NCBI RefSeq assembly: GCF_902459685.1
Contig: NZ_CABPSF010000006.1
Location: 124,001 to 188,000, forward strand
Origin: Pandoraea iniqua
GTDB taxonomy: Bacteria; Pseudomonadota; Gammaproteobacteria; Burkholderiales; Burkholderiaceae
Reading direction: 5' to 3'
DNA: 64,000 nucleotides
Of this stretch, positions 37,169-45,065 are shown piece by piece. Under the pieces are notes generated by a model that worked only from the letters and a program-made list of their open reading frames with translations, made no database searches and was not told the origin of the DNA. Numbering within the stretch: position 1 is the stretch's first letter; every line of letters begins with the position of its first letter. Position numbers and translations under genes: made by a program.

Positions 37169-37915
37169 ATGCCAGACCCTGCGCCAACGCGCGATACCTG
37201 CTTTTCACCGCCTCGTGCTCGTGCTGCCCAACGCGCGACGCCCGATGCGCAACCTCATTTGTCACAGCATCCGTCGCAGCATTCGTCGCACCAGCGCTAC
37301 TGGCTGGCCGATGCCCATCTCATGCGGAGTCTGCCGCCTGCGGCGTGGACGCTGTTCCGGTTAGCCGAACACAAGCGCGGCGGCACGGCGTCGCATATGT
37401 GGCGTGTCGGCCGGCTGGCGTGGCGTTTTGCACAGGCGTTGGAGATGCCGGCGATCGAAGCGCAGGCGCTCGGTTTGGCCGCAGCGCTGCACGATACCGG
37501 CAAGCTTTGTATTCCGAATTCGATTCTGGAGAAGCCGGGCAAGCTGACGGTCGATGAGATTCGAGTGATGCGGATGCACCCGCAGCTCGGGGCCGACATG
37601 CTCAATGCCATCGGCGGCGCTGCCTGCGATCTGGCGGCGAACGTCGCGCGCACGCATCATGAGCGGTATGACGGGCGGGGCTATCCGTTCGGATTGTCGG
37701 GCAATCGTATTCCGTTGGCCGGCCGCATCGTCGCGCTGGTCGACGTCTTCGACGCGCTGGCGAGCCACCGGCCGTATCGGGCGGCGCTCACACCGGCGCA
37801 GATCGTCAAGGCGATGCTCGGTGAGCGGGGACGCCACTTCGATCCGTGGCTGCTCGACCGGTTTTTGGAGCGGGCGCTCATGCCCGCGCTGGCGATTTCA
37901 AGTGGCGCGCGTTAG
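37169..37915 (+). CDS. Stand-alone HD-GYP domain phosphohydrolase
   Basis: The 248-residue protein has an HD-GYP domain from about residue 85: ASHMWRVGRLAWRFAQ, the HD pair in LAAALHDTGKLCIPNSIL, MRMHPQLGADML, HHERYDGRGYPFGLSGNRIP (the GYP motif) and IVALVDVFDALASHRPYR. Such domains hydrolyse cyclic di-GMP. No receiver or other sensor domain is present, and the first 50 residues are low-complexity His/Ser/Pro-rich. The start at 37169 has a weak Shine-Dalgarno; a later start (near MRSLPPAAW) is possible. Its 3' end overlaps DUF192 by 4 bp. Confidence 0.9.
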   Translation: MPDPAPTRDTCFSPPRARAAQRATPDAQPHLSQHPSQHSSHQRYWLADAHLMRSLPPAAWTLFRLAEHKRGGTASHMWRVGRLAWRFAQALEMPAIEAQALGLAAALHDTGKLCIPNSILEKPGKLTVDEIRVMRMHPQLGADMLNAIGGAACDLAANVARTHHERYDGRGYPFGLSGNRIPLAGRIVALVDVFDALASHRPYRAALTPAQIVKAMLGERGRHFDPWLLDRFLERALMPALAISSGAR

Positions 37916-38403
37916 CGCGTCGACTTCGGCAGGCCCGAGATCTTCGCACCCGGCCCGAGGTTCTTGGTCTTGAACCACCCCTGATTCATTTCGAGTGCGT
38001 AGCGAATCGGTTCGCGCGGGCAGTGGTTGTCGTCCGTTTGCGGCGCCATGTCTTCAATGTTCACGATCGTGCCGTCGTCCTTGAGAAAGGCGATCGACAG
38101 CGGCAGATCGGTATTTCGCATCCAGAAACAGTTCATGGCGCGATTCTCGAACACGAACAGCATGCCGGCATTCGGCGCCATTTTCTGGCGATACATCAGG
38201 CCTTGCTCGCGATCGGCTTCGGTCGCGGCCACTTCCGCCTTGATGAGGTACATGCCGGCGGAGAGCTGAATGGTCGGGAAATCGCCGGGTTGCTTGATCT
38301 GTTGCGCGGCGGCGGAGGCCGGGGCGAGGGCCATGACGGCAGCGGCGGCAGCGAACGTGGTGCTGGCAGCGAGCGCGGCCAGTTGACGTGAAATCCGGAT
38401 CAC
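37912..38403 (-). CDS. DUF192-family secreted protein
   Basis: A GTG at 38403 with AGGAG 7 nt upstream gives 163 residues with a Sec signal peptide (ISRQLAALAASTTFAAAAAV, cleavage near ASAAAQ). The mature part matches DUF192: EREQGLMYR-like DREQGLMYRQKMAPNAGMLF, MNCFWMRNTDLPLSIAFLKDD and YALEMNQGWF. Function is unknown. It lies convergent to the HD-GYP gene with a 4-bp overlap of stops. Confidence 0.9.
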   Translation of the reverse strand: MIRISRQLAALAASTTFAAAAAVMALAPASAAAQQIKQPGDFPTIQLSAGMYLIKAEVAATEADREQGLMYRQKMAPNAGMLFVFENRAMNCFWMRNTDLPLSIAFLKDDGTIVNIEDMAPQTDDNHCPREPIRYALEMNQGWFKTKNLGPGAKISGLPKSTR

Positions 38404-38473
38404 GAACGACTCCTGGGAAGGTCTGAAAACGTCAGACGAATGGCGGGTCATTGTAGCCGCCGGACGAAAAAAA

Positions 38474-38498
38474 AGCAGGTTGCGTGAGCAACCTGCTT
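38474..38498 (-). terminator. Intrinsic terminator of the small secreted Lys-rich gene
   Basis: AGCAGGTTGC (38474-38483), GTGA loop, GCAACCTGCT (38488-38497); an A8 run precedes it, giving the minus-strand T-run. Confidence 0.9.
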
Positions 38499-38538
38499 AT
38501 TACCGTCAGTTGCGCAAAGAAGCTGCGCGACGCGGTAC

Positions 38539-38751
38539 TTACTTGCTGGCGGCGGCCGGCGCTTCAGCAGCCGAAGCCTTCTTCGCCGACTTCTTGTGAG
38601 TCGACTTCTTGTGCGTCGACTTCTTCTTGGCAGCCGGCTTTGCGGCGGCGGCCGGAGCTGCGTCAGCAGCCGGAGCGGCCGGAGCAGCAGCTTGAGCGAA
38701 CACGCCAGTTGCGAACAGGCCAGCGACCAGGGCAGCGATCAGTTTTTTCAT
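38539..38751 (-). CDS. Small secreted Ala/Pro/Lys-rich protein (copy 1)
   Basis: The 70-residue precursor starts at 38751 after GAGGAATCTC. A Sec signal (MKKLIAALVAGLFATGVFAQ) is followed by an Ala/Pro linker and a Lys/His/Ser tail with the repeats KKKSTHKKSTHKKSAKK. It has no enzymatic fold. Copy 2 lies 130 nt upstream and shares the signal-linker-KxxHKK layout, so they are probably a tandem duplication. The role is unknown; acid-shock-type (Asr-like) or metal-binding periplasmic proteins look similar in composition. Confidence 0.75.
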   Translation of the reverse strand: MKKLIAALVAGLFATGVFAQAAAPAAPAADAAPAAAAKPAAKKKSTHKKSTHKKSAKKASAAEAPAAASK

Positions 38752-38878
38752 GAGATTCCTCGTTGAAGCTCGATGTTTGGGTAGTGAACTCGTTGACCCG
38801 CGAAGTGAGTCACCTCTAATAACGTCCATTCAGGACATCGGTTGACAACTCACTCGCGGATTTTTACGACGTGAAGTA

Positions 38879-39124
38879 TTACGGCTTGTTACCAGTCGGC
38901 GGTTGGGTCGCAGGACCCTTCTTGGCCGACTTCTTGTGGTGATGCTTCTTATGCGATGCCTTCTTCGTCGGCGCAGCCTTGTCGGCAGCTGCCGCCGCCG
39001 GAGCGGGTGCTGCTGCTGCGGGCGCCGCCGGCGCGACAGGTGCCGTCGCCGGCGCCGATTGTTGGGCCATCGCGGCGCCGGACACGATCATGCCGGCGGT
39101 CAGGGCGAGCAGCAGTTTGTTCAT
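38879..39124 (-). CDS. Small secreted Ala/Pro/Lys/His-rich protein (copy 2)
   Basis: The 81-residue precursor starts at 39124, preceded by GAGGAAACC. The signal peptide (MNKLLLALTAGMIVSGAAMA, cleavage before QQSAP) leads into an Ala/Pro linker (about residues 21-48) and a basic tail KKASHKKHHHKKSAKK. It resembles copy 1 in layout and tail motif but is richer in His, which may bind metal. The function is unknown. Confidence 0.75.
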   Translation of the reverse strand: MNKLLLALTAGMIVSGAAMAQQSAPATAPVAPAAPAAAAPAPAAAAADKAAPTKKASHKKHHHKKSAKKGPATQPPTGNKP

Positions 39125-39176
39125 GACTTGGTTTCCTCGTTTCAATTAGTGGTGCGTATGTTGCGCACCTGTTCCC

Positions 39177-39767
39177 TCAACGAGTCGAGCGACCGCTTCG
39201 TTGACCGGAAAGTGTAAGTATTTGTTGCGGTAGTTCGCACCACTGTCCGGGGGCGAGGTTCAACGCAAAGACGTCGACGGGGCCGATGGCCACGCGCACG
39301 AGTCGCAGCGTCGGCTTGCCGATGGCGGCGGTCATGCGCCGCACCTGACGATTCTTGCCTTCGACGAGCCGGATCTCGAGCCAGTGCGTCGGGATGCTCG
39401 CGCGGTAGCGAATCGGCGGATGGCGCGGCCACAGCGATTCGGGCTCGGGAATCTCGCGGGCTTCGCACGGCAACGTCATGAAGTCGCCGAGATCGAGCCC
39501 GGCGCGCAACCGGGCGACGGCGGCTTCGTCGTAAGCGCCTTCGACCTGCGCCCAGTAAGTCTTGGGCAACTTGCGCTCGGGCTCGGCGATGCGCGCTTGC
39601 AGACGCCCGTCGTCAGTGAGCAGCAGCAGGCCTTCGCTATCGGCGTCGAGTCGGCCGGCCGGATAGACGTTCGGCCGCTGCACGCATTCGGCAAGCGTCG
39701 GGCGCGTGGGATGCGGCGAGAACTGGCAGATCGTACCGAAGGGCTTGTTGAGTGCGAGAAGTGTCAT
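39177..39767 (-). CDS. rluE: 23S rRNA pseudouridine synthase RluE-type
   Basis: The 196-residue enzyme starts at 39767 (MTLLALNKPFGTICQFSPHP). The catalytic Asp lies in AGRLDADSEGLLLLTDDG near residue 40, followed by LPKTYWAQVEGAYDE and EGKNRQVRRMTAAIG, as in RluE, which makes pseudouridine 2457 in E. coli. It has no S4 domain. A longer in-frame start exists upstream without homology. It is divergent from icd. Confidence 0.93.
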   Translation of the reverse strand: MTLLALNKPFGTICQFSPHPTRPTLAECVQRPNVYPAGRLDADSEGLLLLTDDGRLQARIAEPERKLPKTYWAQVEGAYDEAAVARLRAGLDLGDFMTLPCEAREIPEPESLWPRHPPIRYRASIPTHWLEIRLVEGKNRQVRRMTAAIGKPTLRLVRVAIGPVDVFALNLAPGQWCELPQQILTLSGQRSGRSTR

Positions 39768-39927
39768 ACCAAGGGAAGAAAATCGGAGATTGCCGATATG
39801 AGGCAGTGCGACATTACACGTCACCCGGCATTTTGTGGCCTTTGCGGACTTCGCGGACTTCGCAACAGGGCGGCAACCTCTGTTCAGGCCTGACATGTTA
39901 ATGCATAATCGGAAAAATCAGTCTTAT

Positions 39928-39941
39928 GTCTTATATAAGAC
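39928..39941. promoter_or_regulatory. GTCTTATATAAGAC palindrome upstream of icd
   Basis: A 14-bp perfect palindrome, preceded by an extra half (GTCTTAT at 39921), lies 114-127 nt before the icd start and about 160 nt before rluE. The inner 12-mer TCTTATATAAGA is identical to that in front of the DUF3579 gene. A TACAAT at 39978-39983 is a possible icd -10 box downstream of it. Confidence 0.65.
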
Positions 39942-40054
39942 TAAAGGCTTGCTGTACGCAGCGATGAGCGCTGTGACTACAATAGGGCGGTAAACCCGAT
40001 GGCGATACCGCCGCCTGTCGTGCGTTATCCGATCTATCCAATTGGAGCCCCACC

Positions 40055-41308
40055 ATGTCGTATCAGCACATCAAGGTCCCCGCCGGCGAGAAGATCACCG
40101 TGAATAAGGACTTCTCTCTGAACGTTCCGGACACGCCGATCATCCCGTACATCGAAGGCGACGGCACTGGGGTGGACATCACGCCGGTGATGCTCAAGGT
40201 TGTCGATGCCGCGGTTGAGAAAGCGTATGGCGGCAAGCGCAAGATCAGCTGGATGGAAATCTACGCGGGTGAAAAGTCGACACGTGTCTATGGGCCGGAC
40301 GTGTGGCTGCCTGAAGAGACGCTCGAAGTGGTCAAGGACTACGTGGTCTCGATCAAGGGGCCGCTCACGACACCGGTCGGCGGCGGCATTCGATCGCTGA
40401 ATGTGGCGTTGCGCCAGCAGCTGGATCTTTACGTTTGCCTTCGCCCTGTGCAGTACTTCAAAGGTGTGCCGTCGCCGGTGCGCCAGCCCGAGAAGATCGA
40501 CATGGTGATCTTCCGTGAGAACTCCGAAGACATTTACGCGGGTATCGAGTGGGAAGCCGAGTCCGAGGGCGCGAAGAAGTTGATCGCGTTCCTGCAAAAC
40601 GAAATGGGCGTCAGCAAGATTCGTTTCCCGCAGACCTCGGGGATCGGGGTGAAGCCAGTGTCGCGCGAAGGGACGGAGCGTCTCGTGCGCAAGGCGATTC
40701 AATACGCGATCGATAACAACCGCGATTCGGTGACGCTCGTGCATAAGGGCAACATCATGAAGTTCACCGAAGGGGCCTTCCGCGATTGGGGGTATGGTCT
40801 CGCGAAGCAAGAGTTCGGTGCGACGGAGATCGATGGCGGCCCGTGGTGCAAGGTGAAGAATCCGAAGACGGGCAAGGACATCGTGATCAAGGACTCGATC
40901 GCGGATGCCTTCCTCCAACAGATTTTGTTGCGCCCCGCCGAATACGACGTGATTGCCACGCTCAACCTGAACGGCGACTACGTCTCGGATGCGTTGGCAG
41001 CGCAGGTGGGCGGCATCGGTATTGCGCCGGGCGCGAACCTGTCGGACTCGGTCGCGATGTTCGAAGCCACGCACGGCACGGCGCCAAAGTATGCGGGTAA
41101 GGATTACGTGAATCCGGGCTCCGAGATTCTGTCGGCAGAGATGATGCTGCGTCATATGGGATGGACCGAAGCGGCGGACCTGATCATCGCGTCGATGGAG
41201 AAGTCGATTCTTTCGAAGAAGGTCACATACGATTTCGCCCGGTTGATGGAAGGCGCGACGCAGGTGTCCTGCTCGGGCTTCGGCGCGGTCATGATCGAGA
41301 ATATGTAA
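40055..41308 (+). CDS. icd: NADP-dependent isocitrate dehydrogenase
   Basis: Icd oxidises isocitrate to 2-oxoglutarate in the TCA cycle. The 417-residue protein has [18 protein letters not shown] near residue 31, the phosphorylatable Ser region [47 protein letters not shown] and [13 protein letters not shown]. It matches the E. coli-type homodimeric enzyme (416 aa). The ATG at 40055 follows GGAG. Confidence 0.98.
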   Translation: MSYQHIKVPAGEKITVNKDFSLNVPDTPIIPYIEGDGTGVDITPVMLKVVDAAVEKAYGGKRKISWMEIYAGEKSTRVYGPDVWLPEETLEVVKDYVVSIKGPLTTPVGGGIRSLNVALRQQLDLYVCLRPVQYFKGVPSPVRQPEKIDMVIFRENSEDIYAGIEWEAESEGAKKLIAFLQNEMGVSKIRFPQTSGIGVKPVSREGTERLVRKAIQYAIDNNRDSVTLVHKGNIMKFTEGAFRDWGYGLAKQEFGATEIDGGPWCKVKNPKTGKDIVIKDSIADAFLQQILLRPAEYDVIATLNLNGDYVSDALAAQVGGIGIAPGANLSDSVAMFEATHGTAPKYAGKDYVNPGSEILSAEMMLRHMGWTEAADLIIASMEKSILSKKVTYDFARLMEGATQVSCSGFGAVMIENM

Positions 41309-41443
41309 GGCGGGAAGCTGCGGTAATCACCGCAGCCATGGCATCCAATGTCATCGCAACCCCGGTTGAGCGCCGCTCGCCGGGGTTTTTTCTGTGATCG
41401 ATCGACGGCAGCGCCTCATATCATCAGACGATGGCCTGCGCCG

Positions 41444-41749
41444 CTAACGTCTGAGCAAACGGCCGTCCCGGCGTTCCTGCCACATCGCGGCGAGCGCATA
41501 GCTCCCGGCAACGCACAGACTCAGTTGGCTCGATTGCGCGAGGCCTTCGACAATCGTCGATGACATGACGGATAACAGCAGCAAGTATTGCGGGAAGAGT
41601 CCAACGCCGAACGCAAACTCTTCAGCACGAACAGGGGCCGCGATTGCGGGTGTGCGACGTGTCCGCCAAATCCGCCATGCCACATAAATGGCGCCGTGAA
41701 AGAACGCACCGTACTCGACCCAATTCCCGTCAAATATGAAATTCGGCAT
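41444..41749 (-). CDS. Small membrane protein of unknown function
   Basis: A 101-residue protein (MPNFIFDGNWVEYGAFFHGA) with two to three hydrophobic segments (about residues 10-26, 48-65, 72-90) and a basic C-terminus (ERRDGRLLRR). The ATG at 41749 lies 10 nt beyond the stop of the upstream small gene, with AAGGTGA overlapping that stop. I recognise no family; a holin-like or phage-derived pair is possible but unsupported. It opens the accessory stretch after icd. Confidence 0.55.
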   Translation of the reverse strand: MPNFIFDGNWVEYGAFFHGAIYVAWRIWRTRRTPAIAAPVRAEEFAFGVGLFPQYLLLLSVMSSTIVEGLAQSSQLSLCVAGSYALAAMWQERRDGRLLRR

Positions 41750-41758
41750 CACCGGATA

Positions 41759-41947
41759 TCACCTTCGGCAAAAGAGCCAGATCGCGGACACCGATGCGCC
41801 GATTGCGGCACCGATGTAGCGCGGGTCAAAAGGGAAAAAGGGGAGTTCCATGTTGCCGATGGTGACACCGGTCACTGAGATACCGATCACCGTATAGCTT
41901 GCGACGCCGCGAAGCTTCTCGCGTGTCTGAGGAGAAATCTTGATCAT
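41759..41947 (-). CDS. Small membrane protein of unknown function (partner of 41444-41749)
   Basis: The 62-residue protein (MIKISPQTREKLRGVASYTV) has two hydrophobic stretches separated by a Pro/Phe-rich turn (ELPFFPFDPRY) and ends WLFCRR. Spacing to the next small membrane gene is about 9 nt, so they form a two-gene operon. No family is recognised. Confidence 0.55.
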   Translation of the reverse strand: MIKISPQTREKLRGVASYTVIGISVTGVTIGNMELPFFPFDPRYIGAAIGASVSAIWLFCRR

Positions 41948-42094
41948 GAAAACCTGCGACTGAAATTCGAAAGCGACGAAAGGATGGGGGGCATGACAAA
42001 TACTATTTCGTCGCCATACGTCGGACGCAAGCGTTTACCTGCCGCGAAGCAGCAAATCCGAATAATCCCTAATCGCTGAAATTCAGTGAATTCG

Positions 42095-42559
42095 CTATTG
42101 AACGACCACCGTCGTCGTAACGTGATGATCGCCCGTCGATGGCATACGGCTGGTGAACTCGCGCGGAAAACCGACCGTCCATGTCACGACGTCGGTGCCC
42201 GCGACTTTCCCCGCCTGATACCAGACGATCATGCCGGGAAAGCGCATCGTCTCGCAGCGTTGTCCCGCAGGTACGGTGTAATCGATCCACTCGGCGGACA
42301 CTTCACCGAGCGCAGGGGCGGAGTCGAGTTGAAAGGTGGGTTGTCCGAGTGAGCGGCACAACGCGCTGTAGTTGGGCTGTACCCAGATCGCGACTTTTTC
42401 ACCGGCGGGAACCGTGATTTCAATCGATGCCGGCGGGTAAGCGGCTTGACCGAAGGCCGCGCCGATCCCCAGCCAACCGATGACGAAAAGGACAACACGG
42501 CCCGCACGCCAAACGTTTCGACGGCGGGATGTGGCGCGTGCGGTGATGGCGGTATCCAT
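42095..42559 (-). CDS. Secreted or membrane-anchored protein of unknown function
   Basis: The 154-residue protein starts at 42559 after GGGAGAT. It has an N-terminal basic region then one hydrophobic segment (VVLFVIGWLGIGAAFGQAAY), a likely signal peptide or anchor, followed by a beta-rich domain (IEITVPAGEKVAIWVQPNYS, WYQAGKVAGTDVVTW). No motif is recognised. It is the third orphan in this stretch, in the same direction as the two small membrane genes 147 nt downstream. Confidence 0.6.
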   Translation of the reverse strand: MDTAITARATSRRRNVWRAGRVVLFVIGWLGIGAAFGQAAYPPASIEITVPAGEKVAIWVQPNYSALCRSLGQPTFQLDSAPALGEVSAEWIDYTVPAGQRCETMRFPGMIVWYQAGKVAGTDVVTWTVGFPREFTSRMPSTGDHHVTTTVVVQ

Positions 42560-42768
42560 AGTCGGATCTCCCACCCCCCGGGCGGCCGACTGGGGACGTT
42601 CTCAATTCCCGGCATGACGTCGGCACGACAATTCAATTACAGTGCACGCGAGCCCGTATAGCAAGGAGCGGCAACCGATAGATCAAGTGCCGCGCTCGCG
42701 GTCGTGGGATCGCACCATCGGGATAACCCGATGCCAACGGAACAACAAACCTGAAAGGGAGCGTGAAG

Positions 42769-43128
42769 ATGAAGGTCAACCGCATCGTTGCAAACATTGC
42801 CGTGCCGTCGCCCGAAGCGATGCAGGCCGCGCAACACTTCTATGGTGAACTGCTCGGACTGGATTTGCTGATGGATCACGGCTGGATCGCGACGTATGGC
42901 AATGCCGCAAAGATGACCGTGCAGATGAGTGTCGCTACCGAAGGCGGCGCGGGTACGCCCGTGCCCGATCTGTCGATCGAAGTCGATGATGTCGACGAAG
43001 CGCTCCTACGTATGCGCGCCGCGGGTGTGGAGATCGAATACGGCCCGGCGGACGAACCTTGGGGCGTGCGCCGCTTCTACGTCCGTGATCCTTTCGACCG
43101 GCTCCTCAACATTCTGTCGCATCGATAA
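42769..43128 (+). CDS. VOC-superfamily (glyoxalase/bleomycin resistance-like) protein
   Basis: The 119-residue single-module protein (MKVNRIVANIAVPSPEAMQA) has the VOC layout: FYGELLGLDLLMDHGW, PVPDLSIEVDDVDEALLRMR and a C-terminal RRFYVRDPFDRLLNIL. The ATG at 42769 fits AAAGGGAG, 8 nt upstream. VOC enzymes include glyoxalases, isomerases and antibiotic-binding proteins; the substrate is not predictable. Confidence 0.85.
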   Translation: MKVNRIVANIAVPSPEAMQAAQHFYGELLGLDLLMDHGWIATYGNAAKMTVQMSVATEGGAGTPVPDLSIEVDDVDEALLRMRAAGVEIEYGPADEPWGVRRFYVRDPFDRLLNILSHR

Positions 43129-43181
43129 CCGCCGCACCGCGCGTTCGGCGCGCCATCTCCCCGGCGTAGGGCGCGTGCGAC

Positions 43182-44114
43182 TCACCGCCCATCGAAATAC
43201 GCCGCCAGTTTCTGCGTTTCGAACGCTTGCACCACGTAGTCGACAAACACCCGCGTGCGCAGGGGCAACTGCTTCTTGTTCGAGTAGTAGACGAACAGGC
43301 CGCCGTACTCCTCGCACCAGCCCGGGAGCAGCCGCACCAGCCGGCCGCTATCGAGCAACGGCGCAGCGTGGGGCATCGGCAATAGCGCGATGCCGTAGCC
43401 GAGTGCGACCGCATGCGCCATCGCCTCGGGGTCGTCGAAGATCATGCGCGTGCGTGCTTCGACATTGACCCGCTCGCCGCGCGCATTGCGCAGCTCCCAC
43501 GCGCGCAGTCGGCCCGACATCCCGGAGCGGCGCATCACGCCGTCGAACGACGCCAATTCAGAGGGATGCTTCGGCATCGCCCGATTGGCCCGATTCGCCA
43601 TATACGCGGGCGACGCGCAAATCACCGCGTAAGTGGGCGCCAGACGTCGCGCAATCACCCCGGGCGTCAACTCGATGCCCCCGCCGATGGCGGCGTCAAA
43701 GCCTTCGCTCACGACATCCACGCTGCGGTTATCGAAGCGCCAGTCGGGCACGATGTCCGGATAGCGCGTAAGAAACTCGCCGAGCATGGGCACCAGATAC
43801 TGCCGCCCGAAGGCGTGCGCCACGCTCACCTTGAGCACCCCGGACGGCGCGCTTTCGCGCTCGGCCGCGCGGGCGACGGCGTCGGTGAGTGCCGCAAAGG
43901 GGCCGTCGATCTCCCGCAGGAACGACTCGCCGCCCGCACTCAACGTGAGACTGCGCGTACTGCGGTGAAACAACCGCAAACCGATCTGCGCCTCCAGTCG
44001 CGCCACGTTCTTGCTCACCGCCGCAGGCGTGATGCCGAGTCTGCGCGCCGCCGCAGAGAAGCTACCGGTACGCGCACTGAGGACGAAGGATTCGAGCAGG
44101 TTCAGGGCTTCCAT
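43182..44114 (-). CDS. LysR-family transcriptional regulator
   Basis: The 310-residue regulator starts MEALNLLESFVLSARTGSFS with a winged HTH (AARRLGITPAAVSKNVARLE) and a substrate-binding domain from about residue 90. It is transcribed divergently from the SDR gene at 44223, the usual geometry for a LysR protein and its target; the 108-nt gap should hold the operator. The effector is unknown. Confidence 0.92.
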   Translation of the reverse strand: MEALNLLESFVLSARTGSFSAAARRLGITPAAVSKNVARLEAQIGLRLFHRSTRSLTLSAGGESFLREIDGPFAALTDAVARAAERESAPSGVLKVSVAHAFGRQYLVPMLGEFLTRYPDIVPDWRFDNRSVDVVSEGFDAAIGGGIELTPGVIARRLAPTYAVICASPAYMANRANRAMPKHPSELASFDGVMRRSGMSGRLRAWELRNARGERVNVEARTRMIFDDPEAMAHAVALGYGIALLPMPHAAPLLDSGRLVRLLPGWCEEYGGLFVYYSNKKQLPLRTRVFVDYVVQAFETQKLAAYFDGR

Positions 44115-44222
44115 GTGTCACCTGTTCCATTGGGTTGAAAGTGATGATCGGAATTATGGACTAGTTGGCAGGTAATCCGCCGACCATACTGGCTTCACTT
44201 TTCCAAACAACGGAGTGGCGTC

Positions 44223-44966
44223 ATGGCAACGAAATTTCAAGGCAAGGCAGCATTTGTGACGGGTGGCTCGCGCGGTATCGGTGCGGCCATCGTGCAGCGA
44301 CTGGCGGACGATGGCGCTGCGGTCGCCTTCACCTACAAGGGCTCGAAGGCGGAAGCCGAAGCCATCGCGGCGGGCATTCGTGCCGCTGGCGGACGCGCAC
44401 TGGCCTTGCAGGCCGACGCTGCCGATGCGGTAGCACTGGGCAAGGCCGTCGACGACGCCGCCCGCGAATTCGGCAAGATCGACATTCTGGTGAACAACGC
44501 CGGCGTATTCACCATGGCCAACGTTGCCGACATGGCGCTCGACGACTTCGACCGGATTCTCGATGTCAACGTGCGCTCGGTGTTCGTGGCGTCGCAGGCG
44601 GCGCTCGCGCACATGGGCGATGGCGGGCGCATCATCAACATCGGTTCGTGTAACGCCGATCGCATGCCGTTCGCCGGTGGCGCAGCGTATGCGATGAGTA
44701 AAGCGGCGCTCGTCGGACTGGTCAAAGGGATGGCGCGTGACCTCGGCCCGCGTGGCATCACGGTCAACAATGTGCAGCCGGGGCCGACCGCGACCGACAT
44801 GAACCCCGCGACCGGCGATTTTGCCGGGGTGATGCACGACTTGATGGCACTCAAGCGCCACGCCGAACCGTCGGAAATCGCCGCCATGGTTGCCTACGTC
44901 GCCAGCGATGAAGCGGGCTTCGTGACCGGGGCCAGCCTGACCATCGACGGTGGTTTCAACGCGTAA
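44223..44966 (+). CDS. Short-chain dehydrogenase/reductase (FabG-like)
   Basis: The 247-residue SDR has TGGSRGIGAAI near residue 13, NNAGVFTMANV near 90, NIGSCNADRMPFAGGAAYAMSKA with Ser, Tyr and Lys, and a C-terminal TGASLTIDGGFNA. The NNAG and YxxxK layout indicate a classical NAD(P)-dependent oxidoreductase acting on a keto group. It is the probable target of the adjacent LysR gene. The 3' flank carries a 10-bp hairpin. Confidence 0.9.
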   Translation: MATKFQGKAAFVTGGSRGIGAAIVQRLADDGAAVAFTYKGSKAEAEAIAAGIRAAGGRALALQADAADAVALGKAVDDAAREFGKIDILVNNAGVFTMANVADMALDDFDRILDVNVRSVFVASQAALAHMGDGGRIINIGSCNADRMPFAGGAAYAMSKAALVGLVKGMARDLGPRGITVNNVQPGPTATDMNPATGDFAGVMHDLMALKRHAEPSEIAAMVAYVASDEAGFVTGASLTIDGGFNA

Positions 44967-44976
44967 GACGGCAAGT

Positions 44977-45000
44977 ATTACCGCCGTAATCGGCGGTAAT
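44977..45000. repeat. Perfect 10-bp inverted repeat after the SDR gene
   Basis: ATTACCGCCG (44977-44986), TAAT, CGGCGGTAAT (44991-45000), then another GGCCGTAAG. A stable RNA hairpin without a T-run, perhaps a 3'-end stabiliser or weak terminator; a protein site is also possible. Confidence 0.6.
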
Positions 45001-45065
45001 CGGCCGTAAGCGGATCGCCCTCGCCAAGTAAACTCCGGCGCGAGGGCGGCGATTAGACTCCCTTC

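Noticed and set aside
41444-41947. Phage holin pair
   Set aside because: Size and hydrophobicity fit, but there is no endolysin, spanin or other phage gene next to them.
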